From contig DEPP01000016.1 of the NCBI GenBank assembly GCA_002358835.1, positions 1-9,159 of the forward strand: a DNA stretch of 9,159 nucleotides, given 5' to 3'. This document shows, in pieces, positions 6,719 to 9,159 of this stretch. A program made the position numbers and the translations under genes. The DNA comes from Bacteroidales bacterium UBA3389 (lineage in GTDB: Bacteria; Bacteroidota; Bacteroidia; Bacteroidales; P3). Positions within the stretch are counted from its first letter, which is position 1; every line of letters begins with the position of its first letter. The notes under the pieces were generated by a model. It saw nothing but the letters and a program-made list of their open reading frames with translations. It did no database searches and had not been told where the DNA came from.

Positions 6719-7165
6719 TTATTCAATGGATTTACGAATAAATCGTCTTTTAATTTTTTCAAATTCATATCTAAATCTGCTTATATAACCTAAATATTCA
6801 ATAGAACAAAGTTCATAAAAATCGTGATAGTCTAATGCTGGAGTTCGCATCTCAAAAACAATTTTGTTTTTAATTGTTCCAATATAACTAAATTTATGAC
6901 CAGGTTTGATATACTTTTTAATGATAGATTTAACTTCAGAAAAGATATAATTTTCCTGATTTGGGGTTAACTTTTTCCAATAAGTGGGAGGAAATTCAAA
7001 TTTTATTAGTAACTGAGCCTTTTTGTCAGGACCGAATGCGTGGTTGTAAGCAGATATTAATGAATGTCTAAACTTAATATCCGTTTCAATTAATTCTTTA
7101 AGATTACTTAAGATTGATTCTACAATCTCACAATTAATTTCGCTGTTTGTTTTAATCTTTTCCAT
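6719..7165 (-). CDS. hypothetical protein, middle gene of the SLOG/nuclease unit
   Basis: A 148-residue soluble protein I do not recognise. The N-terminal 45 residues look helical (EIVESILSNLKELIETDIKF). The middle reads as beta-strands (AQLLIKFEFPP, KFSYIGTIKNKIVFEMR) around a helix with many Lys residues. The C-terminus is a basic helix (FEKIKRRFIRKSIE) that could contact nucleic acid. There is no signal peptide, membrane segment or obvious catalytic motif. It starts 9 nt after the stop of the SLOG gene and has a short AAGAT before ATG, so co-transcription is very likely. Codon use is A/T-rich, like its two neighbours. Possible roles include adaptor, effector regulator or antitoxin-like partner; none can be preferred from sequence. 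Confidence 0.72.
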   Translation of the reverse strand: MEKIKTNSEINCEIVESILSNLKELIETDIKFRHSLISAYNHAFGPDKKAQLLIKFEFPPTYWKKLTPNQENYIFSEVKSIIKKYIKPGHKFSYIGTIKNKIVFEMRTPALDYHDFYELCSIEYLGYISRFRYEFEKIKRRFIRKSIE

Positions 7166-7174
7166 ATCTTAATA

Positions 7175-7516
7175 TTAAATTAGGTGTACTTTTAATGATT
7201 TATTACTACGTTTTGTTCTTCTAATTGTATCAATAGTACCTTTAGATTCTTTTGAAGAAAATGCTATAATCATATCTGAAGCATCTACAATTTGTTGATT
7301 TCTAATAAAAGTTGCTATTCTACCATATTTGTTATACTCAGGAGGGAATGTTATAAAAGGTATATTGTTTAATTTAGCATAATTCTCAGCAAAGGTATCA
7401 ATTCCTTTAGCACCGCCTGAAACTATGTGGGTTGGTTTATAATCATCAATTATTTTAGAAAACTCTTCAAAGGTTATTTTAGGCTTTCTTGTTCCTACTA
7501 TTCCTATCTTTAACAT
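7175..7516 (-). CDS. SLOG-superfamily (DUF2493/YspA-like, DprA-related) nucleotide-binding protein
   Basis: A 113-residue single-domain protein with a Rossmann-like SLOG fold. Motifs in order: IGIVGTR (4-10), the loop VSGGAKGID (32-40), FAENYAK (42-48), FPPEYNKYGRIA (57-68), FIRNQQIVDASDMIIAF (70-86) and KGTIDTIRR (92-100). The GG-x-KG-x-D loop, the RN pair and the GT motif are what the family uses to bind a nucleotide or nucleotide-derived ligand. The length is that of a complete small family member. Such proteins occur in conflict and nucleotide-signalling gene neighbourhoods and also in phages, so the family alone does not prove a defence role. It heads the three-gene unit. Upstream there is a TTTG with TATACCGT 19 nt further on, only a partial promoter match. 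Confidence 0.83.
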   Translation of the reverse strand: MLKIGIVGTRKPKITFEEFSKIIDDYKPTHIVSGGAKGIDTFAENYAKLNNIPFITFPPEYNKYGRIATFIRNQQIVDASDMIIAFSSKESKGTIDTIRRTKRSNKSLKVHLI

Positions 7517-7617
7517 TTATTCTACTTTAAGTTAACGGTATATATTACTACGATAAATATTCAAAATACATTTCTTTTAATAAAACAACAAGTTTTGGTT
7601 TCATAAAAATAAAATGG

Positions 7618-7650
7618 CGTTTTAATAAACTCTTTTCAAGATTTAAGAAA
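7618..7650 (-). repeat. 3'-flanking repeat, copy B
   Basis: Second copy of the element at 5857-5889 (29 of 33 matching by eye), placed just after the WD40 stop codon (7659-7661). Weaker similarity continues to about 7586, where copy A forms its terminator stem; here the stem is degenerate and no strong hairpin is left. Confidence 0.6.
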
Positions 7651-7658
7651 TTCTTTTC

Positions 7659-8555
7659 TTACTTCACCTCCCAAATCTTTATACTTCCATGAAACGCATT
7701 GCTGACAATGTGTTTTCCATCGGGACTCCACGATAGCGAAATTACACGATGTTGGTGTGCTTTCAGACTTAGAAGACACTTCCCACTGTTTGCGTCCCAT
7801 ATCTTAATATCTCCATCATACGAACCGCTGGCAATATACTTTCCATCAGGGCTCCACGCTACTGACATAAGCCAATAAGAATGTCCGACCAAAATTTGAA
7901 AAATCTTTCCACTGTTTGCATTCCATATACCTATGCTTTTATCATCTAAACCGCAAACTACATATTGCCCATCGGGACTCCACGCCATTGAATCAACCCA
8001 ATAAGGATGTCCTTTCAAGGAATGAACCTCTTGATAGGTGTTTGCGTCCCATATCTTGAGGGTTTTGTCCCACGCACCGCTGAGAACGTATTTTCCGTCG
8101 GGACTCCATGCTACAAATACAACTTCTCCAGAATGCAGTTCCAAGGTTTTGAGACACTCTCCGCTATTTGCGTCCCATATCTTAATGCTTTTATCTTCAG
8201 AACCGCTGACTAAGCGTTTTCCATCAGGACTCCACGCTACTGAATAGATGTAATCGGAATGCCCTTCCAAGGTTTGAAGACACTTTCCGCTGTTTGCGTC
8301 CCATATCTTAATAGTTTTGTCGGCAGATCCACTGACAACTTTACTTCCATCGGGATTCCACGATGCAGAATTAACCCTTTCTAAATGTCCTTCCAAGGCT
8401 TGAAGACACTTTCCGCTTTTTGCGTCCCATATTCTAATAGTTTTGTCCCACGAGGCACCAATAATACGCTCTCCATCGGGACTCCACGATACGGATTTTA
8501 CACCTTTAGAACACCATTCCAAAGATTTCGTAAGTTCTTTTCTAAATTCACTCAT
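7659..8555 (-). CDS. stand-alone seven-bladed WD40 beta-propeller protein
   Basis: 298 residues, essentially all WD40. Seven repeats of exactly 42 residues place W(S/N)PDG at 24, 66, 108, 150, 192, 234 and 276 without a single indel; most carry IKIWDANSGKCL and end in GH or a related pair. The last blade lacks its outer strand, and the N-terminal ELTKSLEWC matches that missing segment (compare KCLQTLEGH), so the ring probably closes by the usual Velcro overlap. No signal peptide, membrane segment or enzymatic domain is present; this is a cytoplasmic binding scaffold. Positions 1-3, 5 and 20-21 of each repeat vary widely while the scaffold is nearly constant; these fall on the propeller's binding face. 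Blade 7 has FHGS where the others have a conserved Asp. Bacterial WD40 rings of this kind often attach to signalling or NTPase domains, which are absent here. The partner is unknown; the adjacent SLOG unit starts 142 nt downstream. Confidence 0.9.
   Translation of the reverse strand: MSEFRKELTKSLEWCSKGVKSVSWSPDGERIIGASWDKTIRIWDAKSGKCLQALEGHLERVNSASWNPDGSKVVSGSADKTIKIWDANSGKCLQTLEGHSDYIYSVAWSPDGKRLVSGSEDKSIKIWDANSGECLKTLELHSGEVVFVAWSPDGKYVLSGAWDKTLKIWDANTYQEVHSLKGHPYWVDSMAWSPDGQYVVCGLDDKSIGIWNANSGKIFQILVGHSYWLMSVAWSPDGKYIASGSYDGDIKIWDANSGKCLLSLKAHQHRVISLSWSPDGKHIVSNAFHGSIKIWEVK
7662..8510 (-). repeat. tandem 126-bp repeats encoding the WD40 blades
   Basis: Six full and one shortened copy of a 126-bp unit. 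The plus-strand word TTTGCGTCCCATAT or a close variant recurs at about 7789, 7915, 8041, 8167, 8293 and 8419, exactly 126 bp apart. The DNA-level similarity is high enough that unequal recombination or gene conversion between blades is likely. Confidence 0.85.
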
Positions 8556-8812
8556 ACTATAAAAATTTTATGTTATTTTTTTCGCTTTTCAAAACACATG
8601 AATTAATTGTTTATATATATATAATACGAATGAGAAATTTTTTCAAGGCCTAAAAACGTTAAAAACCAAGACTCAAAAAGTTCTTTATTTGTTATATTAT
8701 TCTGATTTAAAGTGTTTTATAAAATTTTACATTAATTGCATTTTTTTATTTAATTTCAAAATAAGAGATTAGTACAATGACTAAAATACATTTAATGATA
8801 TTAATTTCATAT
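8556..8812. other. A/T-rich intergenic stretch upstream of the WD40 gene
   Basis: No gene, tRNA or clear promoter is seen on either strand. There is a TA run at about 8613-8625. At 8644-8657 the plus strand has TCAAGGCCTAAAAACG, nearly repeated at 8843-8860 (TCAAGGCATAAAAAAACG). No TAnnTTTG element for the WD40 gene could be found here. Confidence 0.4.
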
Positions 8813-9042
8813 AGTAAATTTAATATTATACTTCCTTTGACTTCAAGGCATAAAAAAACGTGGGACTTTTTTCTTTTCGCTGTTTGAGGTCCTGGAACTA
8901 CCTAATCCGTCGAATAAGTAAAGCCCACGATATTACTCGTGAGCGTTTACTGCTTTACTCTTAACGGATTATTTGAAATTTTCCAGGTTCCAAACAGCTA
9001 AGTATAAGCAAAAACGCTTTTTATGTCGTATTAAAATTTACT
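8813..9042. ncRNA. candidate structured RNA, rod-like and 6S-RNA-like (strand undecided)
   Basis: A nested set of helices with one common centre. Inner hairpin: 8917-8930 with 8937-8951 (one bulge, one mismatch, loop TATTAC). Then TAATCCGT 8903-8910 with 8964-8971; CCTGGAA 8891-8897 with 8981-8987; GCTGTTTG 8879-8886 with 8991-8998; 8847-8861 with 9014-9027 (imperfect, A/T-rich); and outermost 8813-8825 with 9029-9042 (one bulge). A closing stem, an asymmetric central bubble (8911-8916 opposite 8952-8963) and a terminal hairpin, about 180 nt from 8847 to 9027, is the layout of 6S RNA, which binds the RNA polymerase housekeeping holoenzyme. On the plus strand a near-consensus -7 (TTCCTTTG, 8832-8839) would start transcription at the base of the 8847 stem; on the minus strand the promoter at 9110-9140 is better but about 60 nt from the rod. 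A miniature inverted-repeat element is the main alternative; no target-site duplication was seen. Confidence 0.5.
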
Positions 9043-9109
9043 CAGTCTAAATTATCTTTCTTTTTCTTTTACCATAGGCATAATTTTTCGTCACTAATTT
9101 TTCTGCTTA

Positions 9110-9140
9110 CAAAGGTAAAACAAATTTCTTAAAGCACAAA
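9110..9140 (-). promoter_or_regulatory. Bacteroidetes-type promoter reading into the structured element
   Basis: Minus strand TTTG (9137-9140), a 19-nt spacer and TACCTTTG (9110-9117) is one of the best consensus matches in the window. Predicted initiation is near 9104. The transcript would run through the rod-like element and, if not terminated, on to the WD40 gene with a leader of about 550 nt. Confidence 0.6.
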
Positions 9141-9159
9141 AAACTTGCGAAAAAAGTCT

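Noticed and set aside
7662..8510. Regular 126-bp periodic repeats considered as a CRISPR or satellite array
   Set aside because: The repeats are in frame and encode seven WD40 blades; period and content are explained by the protein.
8007..8606. Plus-strand open frames over the WD40 gene
   Set aside because: Antisense shadows of the 126-bp repeats, with repeated wording that mirrors the WD40 code.
8813..9042. tRNA, SRP RNA or tmRNA
   Set aside because: No cloverleaf or TTCGA arm, no GGAA-type SRP apical motif, and no tRNA-like ends were found.

Overview
The window looks like a low-GC member of the Bacteroidetes, most likely a Bacteroidales-type anaerobe. Evidence: promoters of the TTTG-N18-20-TAnnTTTG type before several genes, weak or absent Shine-Dalgarno sequences, an outer-membrane beta-barrel protein ending in Phe, a TPR/OmpA-type (PorE-like) secreted protein, and a PccB/MmdA carboxyltransferase paired with a small biotin carrier. 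No tRNA or rRNA gene, CRISPR array, transposase or phage gene is visible. Every convincing gene is on the minus strand, so transcription runs from high to low coordinates.

In transcription order: 8556-9159 has no protein gene, but holds a long imperfect inverted repeat (8813-9042) that folds as a rod-like RNA of about 180-230 nt, with a good minus-strand promoter at 9110-9140. Next is a stand-alone seven-bladed WD40 propeller (7659-8555) built of seven exact 42-residue repeats. Then come three closely spaced genes (7516 to 5898): a SLOG/DUF2493-like nucleotide-binding protein, a 148-residue protein of no recognised family, and a PD-(D/E)XK nuclease-like protein. This block is visibly more A/T-rich than the genes after it, ends in a strong terminator (5823-5863), and reads as an accessory cassette that may serve in defence or nucleotide signalling.

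The other side (5704 to 1) looks like ordinary chromosome: an outer-membrane beta-barrel gene with its own promoter; queD (queuosine/preQ0 biosynthesis) followed 15 nt later by an AI-2E-family membrane transporter; a carboxyltransferase gene followed by a 90-residue biotin carrier, closed by a strong terminator (1013-1055); and the 5' part of a TPR/OmpA-family gene that runs off the window and is easy to miss because its stop codon lies outside.

The least explained parts are the three-gene cassette, the WD40 protein with variable surface positions on a constant scaffold, the structured RNA, and a repeat that abuts the stop codons of two accessory genes at exactly the same distance. All family assignments were made by eye, without database searches.
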